Assembly: GCA_031549345.1 (NCBI GenBank)
Contig: JAVBPY010000003.1
Location: forward strand, 496,001 to 560,000
Source: CASFRF01 sp031549345
GTDB taxonomy: Bacteria > Verrucomicrobiota > Lentisphaeria > Victivallales > Victivallaceae
Direction: 5' to 3'
Length of the DNA stretch: 64,000 nt
Positions within the stretch are counted from its first letter, which is position 1; each line of letters opens with the position of its first letter. The position numbers and the translations under genes are program-made. The notes below the pieces were generated by a model. It was given only the letters and a program-made list of their open reading frames with translations, did no database searches and had not been told where the DNA came from. Below, one piece after another: positions 40,880-49,528 of the stretch.

Positions 40880-43800
40880 ATGAAAAAAATACTCTTTTTT
40901 CTGCTTCTGACCGGGTTCGCCCCCCTTTTTTTATGCGGGGAAGAGTTGCCGTGGCGGCGCGGCGGCGACGGCGGAGAGGCGATTCTTGCCGCGCCGGAGG
41001 ACGGCGTCCACCGCGCCACGGTCAAATTCCCCGGCTCGACGCAGCTTTACCGCGAGGAGGACCGACGGACATTTCGCCCCAATCCGGCGAGTTTTGCCCG
41101 CCGCGCGTTGCGTGTGGAAGTTCGGCGGCGAAGCGGTTCGCCCGTAAAGGTCAACTTGTTCGTCAAGGACAAAGAGGGGCGATTTTTTAACAGCGACGCC
41201 ATGCTGGAGCTCAAGGACGACGCATGGCATGCGCTGGAAGTCCGCATTGACGAAGCGGCGCGGAATTGGCGTCCCATCGGCCACCGGGCCGACTGGAGCG
41301 CCCACTTTGCGTGCGCGATGTTCAGCGCGGGACTGAATTTATATGGGAGCGAAGCGGGGGAAGCGGAAATCGAATGGCGGAATTTCTGCCTCGTCGGAGA
41401 ACGCGAACGTCCCCCCCTCGCGCTGCTGGATTGGACGTTTCCGGAAGATGGCGAAGTCTACGAGGTTCTGAAAAGCACGTTCCGCCTCTCCCGCGAGTAC
41501 TTCAATGTGTTCGACACGGAGGAGATCGCCGTTGATTTCATAATCCGTTATCCGGACGGGGCCGAGCATGCGTTCCCCGCCTACTATGAACTGCCGCACC
41601 GGAGGACCCGGCACTTCACCCAGGAGCGCGTGGAGCCGGTCGGCACGGGGAACTGGGCGTTCCGTTTCACACCGCCGGCCCCCGGGAAGTACAGTTTGCA
41701 AATACATGTTCGCGACCTCTCCAATCGTTCGCAGGAGGTTGCGCTCCGGAGCGCCTGGAAGGAGATCAACGTTCGCCCCTCCTTCCGCACCGGTTTCGTG
41801 CGTGTTTCTCCGAAGAATTTGCATTATTTCGAATTGAGCAGCGGCGAATTTTTCTTCCCGATCGGATTGAACATCCACACGAATATCGACTTGCGCAGCG
41901 AATTCCGTTTGAAGTTCGAAGAGCTCCCCGATCAAGGAACGTTCGATTACGACGATTACTTCGCCGCATGCGGCAAAGCCGGCATCAACGTGGTCGAAGT
42001 CTGGATGGCCGCCTGGACCATTGCGCTGGAATGGTCCAGCGCCCGGCCGGATTATTACGGCCTGGGACGCTATCACCTCGGCAACGCCTGGCGGCTCGAT
42101 CACTTGTTGGAAACGGCGCGAAAACATGGAATTCGTCTGAATCTTGTGTTGGACAACCACGGAAAAACCTCCGTTCATTCGGATATGGAATGGGCGGAAA
42201 GTCCGTTCAATTCGGAGTCGCCGCACGCGCTTGCCAACGGCGCCTTCCTGCGCGATGCGGAGGACTTTTTCCGCAACGAGGAGGTGCGTAAGTACAATGC
42301 GTACCGCAACCGCTACATCGCGGCGCGTTGGGGCGCGGATCCGGCGATCATGGCGATCGAGCTTTGGAGCGAAGTGGATCTTACGCACAAGTTCCGCGAC
42401 CGCTACAGCGACGATACCGCCATAACCTGGCATGCCGAAGTCGCCCGTGAATACCGGAAGATGAGCCAGGGGCCGCACATGGTAACCACGCATGTCTGTG
42501 GCGACTACAAGAACAACCTCACCAACCGGAAACTCTTCGACCTTCCGGAAATGAGCCATGTCGCCGGCGACGCCTACCGGGGCAATAAAGTTCACTTTGC
42601 CGACCAGGTGGCGCTGCACGGGAAAAATCTTGTTTTCCCCAAGCCGATCCTCATCACCGAATTCGGAGGACCTTCGTCGGGCGCGGGAGTTCTTTTGATG
42701 ATCGCGGACATTCATGCCGGGTTGTGGTCCTCCATCTTCCACAAACAGGCGGGGGCGCCGTTTCTGTGGTGGCACGATTTCGTTCACCTCGGGGGGCATT
42801 ACGCCCATTATCGGGGGCTTGCCAACTTCATGAAGAACGTCGACTTGCGCGACTGGTCTTTGCGTTCGCGCGCACTGCGCATCTGGCGTCCGGAGTTCGG
42901 CGATATGGGGAAGTTGGACGCTTCGGCTTCGGCCCTCGCCCCTTCATTGGGAGCGCCGGGGCCGCTGCTGCCGCGTGTCTGGCCCGCCTTTGCATTCAAG
43001 GACGCGGAGTGGCGTTTCGACGGGCTCGCGCTCGCTTCGCCGCGCGAAGCGCTCGGCTGGGTGTTCTGCTATGCCGGGTTGCGGAGCTGGACGGGGCGGC
43101 CGGGCGACTTTCCCCTTGTTTCCGATCTCGCGTTTGCGTTGGATGCTCCGCTGGAAGCCGGGAGCTATCGGGTCGAATATTTCGATACCCTGACCGGTGA
43201 AGTGGTCAACGAACTTGTGTTTGAACATAAGGGCGGTCCCCTGAAGCTTCCCCTTCCGCCCTTTCGGCTTGATGTTGCCTTTAAGGTGCGGAAAGAGAAC
43301 GCCAACGCAGTGCGCTCCGCGCTTGTCAACCGCCCGCCGCGCTTGTATCCGCCTCCGACAGAAGTGGAAACCATCGTTGTTCCACAGGAAGCCGTTACGC
43401 CGCCCGCGGGGTGGCATTTCGCCAATGCCGAATACAGGATCGAGCTGGAGCGCGCCAATCCGGAAGCCATCACGGAGGTGGATTTGCGGCGCCTTCTCCT
43501 CCCCGAGCTCCTGAAAAACGGTGTGGAGGTTGTGGATGCCTCTTCCAATGTCCTCTCCTTCCGTTTGACCGAAAACGATTTGCTGCAACTTGCTCCCGGC
43601 GGTGGAAACAAGGTGGAAGTTTATTTCGGGTTCGCCCTTCCGCGCGCACTGAATCGCTGGCCCAAAGCGCCCGCCGCCCATGCGCTCACATTTTCCGGAA
43701 AACGTCAGAACGGTCCGGTCAGCGAGGCGGCTTGGATTGTTCAACAGAAGGAGCGCCTTCGCAACAATTACACCGCCCGCTGGCAGAATGAGATGAAGTC

Positions 43801-45853
43801 GCTTTGGCGGCATTGGATGGAACTCTCGACCGCGCCCCATTTCTTTGTGCAGTACCCGCAAAACGGTTGGCAGGTGGGGAACAATTACCGTGCGCGACAA
43901 CGGCCGCGCGATCTGCGGATACAGCGCGATTCCGGCCTCTTGCGTCCGAACTTGTACCGGTTGTATTACCAGCACAGCTATCCGGTGAAAAGCTATTTTC
44001 TGAGTGTTATTTTTTACCAGAACCTTGTCCGTTGGGGATTCAGCAGCCTGGCGCGCATTCCCGCCGATTATGCGCGTGAACAGCGGGAGGTCATGGTGGA
44101 TGCATTCAATGTCCCCCAGCGGGAACTCCGGGAGGTTATGGAAAACCGCCGCCGCCCCACGGTGGGCTCCATCCCGGTGATGGATATCTCCATTCCGACG
44201 CGTCCTTTCGACGTGGGTGGCAATATGGCGCTCCGTTTTTCCGGCCGTCTTTTCGTGCCGTCTGCGGGCAAGTATGTTTTTCGTATTCAATCCCAATCGT
44301 TGGCGATATTATCCATCGACAGCGAAGACGTGCTGGTTATTCAGGAGGAAAAAAACGCGGGACATTCTTCGATCCGCGAAGAGGAAACGACACTGGAACT
44401 CTCCGCCGGGCTGCATGACTTCCGCCTTGATTTTCAACGGCACGATGATTCCAAATGGATTTCCGCGCAATGGCGCCCCTCGGGCGACAAGACGTTCCGT
44501 CTTCTCTCGCACGAAGATTTCCGCCCCGGTCTTCCTTTATCCGTAACCGGTATTTGCGGACGCGACGGCAAGCGTTACCCGGTGGTGTTCCGGCGCGACG
44601 ATGTGGAGTTTTTCTCCGGGAAATTGGAACGCCTTGTTCTGGAAACCTATGAACTCCGGCATCCGCGCGGCGCTTCATTCACTCTTTTTCGCGATGGAGC
44701 CGCGCTTTGTTCGGACGCATTTCCCAGTGCCCTTCTGCCGCGTCCCGGCGAAACGGCGCCGGAACCGGAATTGGAGCTGCGCGTGGCCGGTAAGGAGCTG
44801 CAGCCTTTGCGCATCCGCCGTTCCCAGCGTTCGCCGTTGGCGCACAGTCTTCCCCTCGCGCTGAATTTGCGGTGCTTTTTTCCGCGATTTCTGCATGACG
44901 ATCAGACGGCGGAACTTTTTGTGGAGGCGGAATCCCCGCTGGCTCCTCCGCTTTCGGCCCGGCTCATTGTCCGTACGGACCGTGAAACGGGCGCGTTGCG
45001 CAATGAGGAACGTGTGTTGCATTTTCCCGGCTCGTTCCGCGATCCGGAGAATCGTTTTAATGCGGGTTCCGTTTTCAAACAATGCTTTCGCGCGGGCGGG
45101 GCCGGGTTGCGCGGCGGCGTTACGAATGTTTCTTTCGCTCTCGAAATTCCCGGAATCGAATTTTCCCGGCGAGCGTTGCAGTTCGTTCCGGTTGCGAAAC
45201 TTCCCCGGGACTTGACAGCAACGCCGGAGGGATTGTTTGCGGCGGACGGGATAACGCAAGTAATTCCGCTTTTGCATCGTCTTACGTTGTCGGAGCTGCG
45301 CGAATGGGAAGTTCTGCGGGCGGTGGATCGCGGAATGCAGCGCAGGCGGCATTTCCTTGTTCTTGGAACAGACTGGTGCGACGCGGAGGGAAACTCTTTC
45401 CAGGATGCGTTGCGGACAAAGCTGGAAGCGCGCGGTATCCGCTTGAGTTTCGTAAATTGGGATACGGAAAGAGCAGGATTGTTGACCGGATTGCCTTCGG
45501 TTCTTGCCGGAATCCGGCAGGCGGCGGAGGCGGATACGACGTTGCTTCTTTCTCCCCCGGGAACGTTGCTCCAGGCGCTTCCTGCGTGGGATCGCGAAGA
45601 TATTGTCGCGCTCGTTGCGGAATACATTTCAACGTTGCGCCCCAAGAGTGAATTGTTTTTGGCAACGCCGCCTCCGGCGAAGGATTCGACGACGGCGGAA
45701 ACAGAGTCGGCGCAAGCGGAGTTCCTGCGCCGTTTCCGCCGCCAACGCGGATTAAACTTGCTGGAGTTCGCACTCCGGCTTAAAAAGGAGTCCGAAACAG
45801 CCCCTGTTGCCGCCTCACGCGCGGCGGAAATCCTCTTGGAACTTCTGCATTAA
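40880..45853 (+). CDS. Giant secreted glycoside hydrolase-like protein (DUF5060-like, GH5-like barrel, PA14-like, SGNH-like)
   Basis: The 1657-residue product has a signal peptide (MKKILFFLLLTGFAPLFLCG). Residues about 45-172 form a first beta-sandwich. Residues about 200-300 resemble DUF5060, which precedes catalytic barrels in some glycosidases. Residues about 320-640 look like a GH5-type TIM barrel: FPIGLNIHT, VVEVWMAAW, acid/base candidate Glu498 in IELWSEVD and nucleophile candidate Glu594 in ILITEFGG. Residues about 1105-1218 resemble PA14 (MALRFSGRLFVPSAGKYVFRI; LSAGLHDFRLDF). Residues about 1485-1627 have an SGNH-like layout (HFLVLGTDWCDAEGNS; DTTLLLSPPGTLL), with the catalytic serine position uncertain. 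This suggests hydrolysis plus de-esterification of a complex glycan. SD weak. Confidence 0.82.
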   Translation: MKKILFFLLLTGFAPLFLCGEELPWRRGGDGGEAILAAPEDGVHRATVKFPGSTQLYREEDRRTFRPNPASFARRALRVEVRRRSGSPVKVNLFVKDKEGRFFNSDAMLELKDDAWHALEVRIDEAARNWRPIGHRADWSAHFACAMFSAGLNLYGSEAGEAEIEWRNFCLVGERERPPLALLDWTFPEDGEVYEVLKSTFRLSREYFNVFDTEEIAVDFIIRYPDGAEHAFPAYYELPHRRTRHFTQERVEPVGTGNWAFRFTPPAPGKYSLQIHVRDLSNRSQEVALRSAWKEINVRPSFRTGFVRVSPKNLHYFELSSGEFFFPIGLNIHTNIDLRSEFRLKFEELPDQGTFDYDDYFAACGKAGINVVEVWMAAWTIALEWSSARPDYYGLGRYHLGNAWRLDHLLETARKHGIRLNLVLDNHGKTSVHSDMEWAESPFNSESPHALANGAFLRDAEDFFRNEEVRKYNAYRNRYIAARWGADPAIMAIELWSEVDLTHKFRDRYSDDTAITWHAEVAREYRKMSQGPHMVTTHVCGDYKNNLTNRKLFDLPEMSHVAGDAYRGNKVHFADQVALHGKNLVFPKPILITEFGGPSSGAGVLLMIADIHAGLWSSIFHKQAGAPFLWWHDFVHLGGHYAHYRGLANFMKNVDLRDWSLRSRALRIWRPEFGDMGKLDASASALAPSLGAPGPLLPRVWPAFAFKDAEWRFDGLALASPREALGWVFCYAGLRSWTGRPGDFPLVSDLAFALDAPLEAGSYRVEYFDTLTGEVVNELVFEHKGGPLKLPLPPFRLDVAFKVRKENANAVRSALVNRPPRLYPPPTEVETIVVPQEAVTPPAGWHFANAEYRIELERANPEAITEVDLRRLLLPELLKNGVEVVDASSNVLSFRLTENDLLQLAPGGGNKVEVYFGFALPRALNRWPKAPAAHALTFSGKRQNGPVSEAAWIVQQKERLRNNYTARWQNEMKSLWRHWMELSTAPHFFVQYPQNGWQVGNNYRARQRPRDLRIQRDSGLLRPNLYRLYYQHSYPVKSYFLSVIFYQNLVRWGFSSLARIPADYAREQREVMVDAFNVPQRELREVMENRRRPTVGSIPVMDISIPTRPFDVGGNMALRFSGRLFVPSAGKYVFRIQSQSLAILSIDSEDVLVIQEEKNAGHSSIREEETTLELSAGLHDFRLDFQRHDDSKWISAQWRPSGDKTFRLLSHEDFRPGLPLSVTGICGRDGKRYPVVFRRDDVEFFSGKLERLVLETYELRHPRGASFTLFRDGAALCSDAFPSALLPRPGETAPEPELELRVAGKELQPLRIRRSQRSPLAHSLPLALNLRCFFPRFLHDDQTAELFVEAESPLAPPLSARLIVRTDRETGALRNEERVLHFPGSFRDPENRFNAGSVFKQCFRAGGAGLRGGVTNVSFALEIPGIEFSRRALQFVPVAKLPRDLTATPEGLFAADGITQVIPLLHRLTLSELREWEVLRAVDRGMQRRRHFLVLGTDWCDAEGNSFQDALRTKLEARGIRLSFVNWDTERAGLLTGLPSVLAGIRQAAEADTTLLLSPPGTLLQALPAWDREDIVALVAEYISTLRPKSELFLATPPPAKDSTTAETESAQAEFLRRFRRQRGLNLLEFALRLKKESETAPVAASRAAEILLELLH

Positions 45854-45866
45854 AGAACATCTCCCC

Positions 45867-45896
45867 TTGAAAATTTCCGAGCCTATGGCATATTAT
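45867..45896 (+). promoter_or_regulatory. Putative promoter of tRNA-Arg
   Basis: TTGAAA (45867-45872) and TATTAT (45891-45896) are 18 bases apart, just upstream of the tRNA. The start would be very close to the mature 5' end. Inferred. Confidence 0.45.
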
Positions 45897-45902
45897 AAAA
45901 TT

Positions 45903-45978
45903 GGCCCGGTAGCTCAGAGGATAGAGCAGCTGCCTTCTAAGCAGTTGGTCGTGGGTTCGATTCCCGCCCGGGCTACCA
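45903..45978 (+). tRNA. tRNA-Arg (anticodon TCT)
   Basis: A complete cloverleaf of 76 bases can be drawn. The acceptor is GGCCCGG with CCGGGCT (one G-T pair) and the D-stem is CTC/GAG. The anticodon stem GCTGC/GCAGT has loop CTTCTAA, giving anticodon TCT, which reads AGA. The T-arm is GTGGG-TTCGATT-CCCGC, followed by discriminator A and an encoded CCA. tRNA 3' ends are frequent integration sites; the next gene has an unusual domain make-up. Confidence 0.97.
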
Positions 45979-46074
45979 ATTCTTCCCTCGCAAACGTTTC
46001 CGGGAGTTCCGCCAGGTTTTCAATGCTGTTTCTCCGACTTTTCCCGGGTTGTGGAAAATATCCTTGGCTTTTTC

Positions 46075-46102
46075 TTGTATTTCACAAAATCTGCGCTACA
46101 TT
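46075..46102 (+). promoter_or_regulatory. Putative promoter of the pyruvyltransferase-FrhB fusion gene
   Basis: TTGTAT (46075-46080) and TACATT (46097-46102) are 16 bases apart, the same -10 and spacing as at 14742-14769. It lies 79 bases before the ATG. Inferred. Confidence 0.45.
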
Positions 46103-46181
46103 GAATCGTAATAAGTCGTTGGATTGAAGGGTGCAAGGCAGAAAGGCGTTTGCAGCTTTCCGGAAGCAAGATGGTAAGGGA

Positions 46182-48440
46182 ATGAAAATAATCCAAATAA
46201 CGCACTTTGGATCAAGCGATAACTACGGTCAAGTCCTTCAGAGTTATGCCCTCCAAGTTGCGTTAAGAAAGCTCGGACACGAACCGGCACTGTTGAAAAT
46301 TTACTTTTCCGAGGCTAAAAAACGCCGTCGGGCTTTACGCAATCCAATAAATGGAATTGGCTATGTTGTAAAAAACGGCATCAAAGCGTGGCAGAACTAT
46401 CTCCATCCCCGCCATTTCGACCGGTTTCGGGAAAAAAATCTCTCCTGTTATTCCCAACCGTATTATGATATCGCCGAATTGCGTAACGACCCGCCGGTTG
46501 CCGAGGCCTACATGGTCGGCAGCGACCAGGTCTGGAGCGATAGAATTCCCAATCCCGCCTATTACCTCCAATTCGGGCGCCCCGAAACGCTTCGCATCAG
46601 TTATGCCGCAAGCATTGGCACAGGCAACATTTTAACGGAAAATTTTCTGCCTTTGTTTCGCTCCGCAATCGCTGAGTTTGACGCCATTTCGGTGCGGGAA
46701 GATGCGATGTTGGATTTTTGTCGCCTGAAATCAGGCGCCGACACCTGCCGCATCGCCGACCCGGTGGCCTTGCTTTCTCCCCAGGAGTATATCGACAATC
46801 TGCAGCTTGGCGAAGAATCTTTAAATAACACATGTTTTGTCTGCCTGGTCGGAAAAAGCAACAATACTCCGTGGGACGAGATTCATGCGTATTGCAAAAA
46901 AAACAATTGGGAGCTTTTGCTGACCATGGTTCAGGGGAACCGGGACAAATTCTCGGGAGCGAGAACGATTTATCCTGATATTTATGCCTGGATTAACCAC
47001 ATCCGCAATGCGAAGTTTGTGGTCACGAATTCTTTTCACGGCATTATGTTTGCATTGCTGTTTAAGAAGCCGTTTGCCATTGTCCTCAAAAAAACCGATG
47101 ACGCCAGAATCAATACGCTTGATGCGCTCTACGGCATTCATTCACGCATCTGCAAGAAGGGTAATTTCGCCGAGATCTGCGGGCAAAAAATGGACTACGA
47201 TTCGATTATGGCGACACTCAAGGAGGAACGGGAAAAAGGGATGGCATTCTTAGAGCAGAGTCTTGCGGATAAGAATGGAAAAGTTCCGCCTATCCGGGAA
47301 TCGGCGTGTGTTCATTGCGGTAATTGCGTTCAGGTCTGCCCCGTCGGAGCGATTACAATGCGGAAAAATTTTGTACCGGTCGCTGATTTACAGAAATGCA
47401 ATGCTTGTGGACGCTGTCATGCGCTTTGTCCGGTTGCCGCGCCGGAGGAAGAACGGAATTTTCGTTGTTTCTATGCCAAGTCGGCCGATGGCGCGATGCA
47501 GAGTATTGGATCGAGCGGCGGGATATTTCCCTTGCTTGCATTGGAGACGATACGGAAAGGCGGCGTTGTGTGTGGCGCCGCCTTTGATGAAAACTTTGAT
47601 GTTGTTCACCAATTCGCCCAATCGGATGTTGAATTATTCAAACTTTTTGGTTCAAAGTATGTTCCGTCGGATATTCCCGCGGATTGCTTCGGGCGGATTG
47701 CCCGGTATCTGGAGGAGGGGCGGCAAGTCCTGTTTTCCGGCACTCCCTGCCAAACGTCGGCACTGCGTCGCCATCTTGGAAGCCGGGATTGTCGTCAATT
47801 GTTGGTGGTGGATTGTATTTGCCACGGCGTCCCTGTCGCATTGTCCTGGCAAGTATATCTTGATGACCTGCTTGCAAAAGCCCAAAAAACGCGCGCCGAC
47901 ATCGCTACAATCAATTTTCGCGACAAATCGCAAACAGGGTGGCATAACTATCAATTGGTAATTACCCTGCATGATGGCGGCGAATTGTTGCGCGAGTCGC
48001 ACAAGAGCAATGTTTATATGCAATCCTTTATTCGCAATGCTTGTCTACGGAGCAGTTGCTATGCTTGTCGTTTTAAGGGTGGGGCGTCGCCATCCGACTT
48101 GACGTTGGGCGATTTTTGGAAAATCGGGAAATATCTGCCCGAACTCGACGACGACAACGGTTGCAGCATGGTGATCGTAAAATCCCCCAAAGGTATGGAG
48201 GCTTTTAACGCGATCACTCCGGTTATCAAGCAGGAAGTCGATGTGGAACTTGTTCGCAAGTGTAATTCGATGTTCTACAAGTCCGCTGCCAGGACTCCTT
48301 TGCGGGAAGTTTTTCTGCAAAAACTCTCCCTGGGAGAACCTTATCCGTGCCTGCATTATTCGAAGCCGCGTCGCACGCTTTGGCAACGATTGTTCGACTC
48401 CGTTCTCGCCCCCCTGCTTTCCCGTAAAAAAACAGGGTAG
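46182..48440 (+). CDS. Polysaccharide pyruvyltransferase fused to a ferredoxin/FrhB-type F420-dehydrogenase-like domain
   Basis: The 752-residue product starts MKIIQITHFGSSDNYGQVLQ (ATG 46182, AAGGG SD). Residues about 1-345 match the polysaccharide pyruvyltransferase family (VGSDQVWSDR; ISYAASIGTG; VTNSFHGIMFALL). Residues about 375-435 hold two 4Fe-4S sites (CVHCGNCVQVCP and CNACGRCHALCP). Residues about 440-720 match FrhB/FdhB-type coenzyme F420-dehydrogenase beta subunits (GSSGGIFPLLALETI; FSGTPCQTSALRRHL; CYACRFKGGASPSDLTLGDFWKIG). In exopolysaccharide clusters these are usually separate neighbouring genes. It stands alone after tRNA-Arg and abuts a convergent gene. It may modify a surface glycan; the redox reaction is unknown. 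Confidence 0.9.
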   Translation: MKIIQITHFGSSDNYGQVLQSYALQVALRKLGHEPALLKIYFSEAKKRRRALRNPINGIGYVVKNGIKAWQNYLHPRHFDRFREKNLSCYSQPYYDIAELRNDPPVAEAYMVGSDQVWSDRIPNPAYYLQFGRPETLRISYAASIGTGNILTENFLPLFRSAIAEFDAISVREDAMLDFCRLKSGADTCRIADPVALLSPQEYIDNLQLGEESLNNTCFVCLVGKSNNTPWDEIHAYCKKNNWELLLTMVQGNRDKFSGARTIYPDIYAWINHIRNAKFVVTNSFHGIMFALLFKKPFAIVLKKTDDARINTLDALYGIHSRICKKGNFAEICGQKMDYDSIMATLKEEREKGMAFLEQSLADKNGKVPPIRESACVHCGNCVQVCPVGAITMRKNFVPVADLQKCNACGRCHALCPVAAPEEERNFRCFYAKSADGAMQSIGSSGGIFPLLALETIRKGGVVCGAAFDENFDVVHQFAQSDVELFKLFGSKYVPSDIPADCFGRIARYLEEGRQVLFSGTPCQTSALRRHLGSRDCRQLLVVDCICHGVPVALSWQVYLDDLLAKAQKTRADIATINFRDKSQTGWHNYQLVITLHDGGELLRESHKSNVYMQSFIRNACLRSSCYACRFKGGASPSDLTLGDFWKIGKYLPELDDDNGCSMVIVKSPKGMEAFNAITPVIKQEVDVELVRKCNSMFYKSAARTPLREVFLQKLSLGEPYPCLHYSKPRRTLWQRLFDSVLAPLLSRKKTG

Positions 48441-48860
48441 TTACGTAAGTTGCAGGGGGATATCGTGGAAGAAGACGCCGGCTTGGAGGCGGGCGATCAG
48501 TTTATCCTGGTCGTTGAAGACTTCGATCTGGTACAGCCCCGTCCGGTTGCCGCGATAGAGTTCCGTGGCGACGGCGCGGAGGCGTGTTCCGGTGCCGGGG
48601 CGGATGTAATGGATGGTGGAGGACTGCGTTACCGAATCGCGGCCGTGGGAATTCGCCGCCCCCGCCAGCGCCAGATCCGCCAGGGAGTACACCAGTCCGC
48701 CGTGGGCCGGGCCGCGCCCGTTCCAGACGTGTTCGCCAAGCTCCATCTCCGCTTCGGCATAGCCGGGGGTGATGGTGGTCAGGCGCATTTTGTTGTGTAC
48801 GGCGAAGCGATCGATCCGGTTGAGGTATTCGAGGAGTTTGGCGCAATAATCGGCATTCAT
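48441..48860 (-). CDS. PaaI-like hotdog thioesterase
   Basis: The 139-residue product is a hotdog-fold thioesterase of the PaaI/YdiI type. VWNGRGPAHGGLVYSLADLALAGAAN holds the HGG motif and central helix, and TQSSTIHYIRPG the following strand. Such enzymes hydrolyse acyl-CoA in the cytoplasm. The ATG at 48860 overlaps the ung stop (ATGA) and has GAGCC just upstream. It is last in the operon with the glycyl radical enzyme, aconitase and ung. Its stop abuts the convergent gene with no spacer. Confidence 0.87.
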   Translation of the reverse strand: MNADYCAKLLEYLNRIDRFAVHNKMRLTTITPGYAEAEMELGEHVWNGRGPAHGGLVYSLADLALAGAANSHGRDSVTQSSTIHYIRPGTGTRLRAVATELYRGNRTGLYQIEVFNDQDKLIARLQAGVFFHDIPLQLT

Positions 48861-49528
48861 GAAAGGCTCCAGTTGATTTCGTCGCGTCCCAATTTGCGCA
48901 GGAGCGCGTTCGTTTGCGAGTAGGGGCGGCTCCCGAAAAAGCCCCGGTAAGCGGAGAGGGGGGAGGGGTGTGCCCCCGCGAGAACACGATGACGCGCACT
49001 GTCGATCAGCGGTCGTTTTTTTTTCGCCTCCGCGCCCCAGAGGAGGAACACCACCGGCTGCGGCCCATCGTTGATCGCCTGCAATACCGCATCGGTAAAC
49101 AATTCCCAGCCTTTTTTGCGGTGGCTCCCCGCCGCGTGCTCGCGCACGGTCAGGACGGGATTCAAAAGGAGCACGCCGCGTGCTGCCCAGGGCGACAAAT
49201 CGCCCGAAACAGGGATGGGACAACCCAGGTCGCAGGCAAGTTCCTTGAATATATTCCGCAGCGAAGGCGGGAACGGTATCCCGGGCGGGACGGAGAAGGC
49301 CAGCCCCTGCGCCTGTCCGTGGTCGTGGTACGGGTCTTGCCCCAAGAGCACGACGCGGACGCGTTCCGGCGCGGTTGCTTCCAACGCGGCGAAAACGCGG
49401 TCGTCGGGAGGGAACACCGCATGACGTTCACGCTCCGACGCGACGAATTGGAAGAGCGCCTCCAGCTTGGCCGTATCGAGCTTAAGAATCGAACGCCAGG
49501 CCGGAGGGATGTCCGAAAAACTCAGCAA
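48857..49528 (-). CDS. ung: Uracil-DNA glycosylase
   Basis: Ung removes uracil from DNA in base-excision repair. The 223-residue product has the water-activating motif LLGQDPYHDHGQAQGLAFSV, LLLNPVLTVREHAAGSH and the C-terminal HPSPLSAYRGFFG loop, all family I hallmarks. No ATG is available near the conserved start. A TTG at 49528 with a GGGGGAA SD 8-9 bases upstream is the best start, overlapping the aconitase gene by 7 bases. Length is close to E. coli Ung (229). Confidence 0.95.
   Translation of the reverse strand: MLSFSDIPPAWRSILKLDTAKLEALFQFVASERERHAVFPPDDRVFAALEATAPERVRVVLLGQDPYHDHGQAQGLAFSVPPGIPFPPSLRNIFKELACDLGCPIPVSGDLSPWAARGVLLLNPVLTVREHAAGSHRKKGWELFTDAVLQAINDGPQPVVFLLWGAEAKKKRPLIDSARHRVLAGAHPSPLSAYRGFFGSRPYSQTNALLRKLGRDEINWSLS

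Noticed and set aside
45903..48440. Integrated element at tRNA-Arg
   Set aside because: No integrase and no visible repeat of the tRNA 3' end downstream; kept only as a possibility for the fusion gene.
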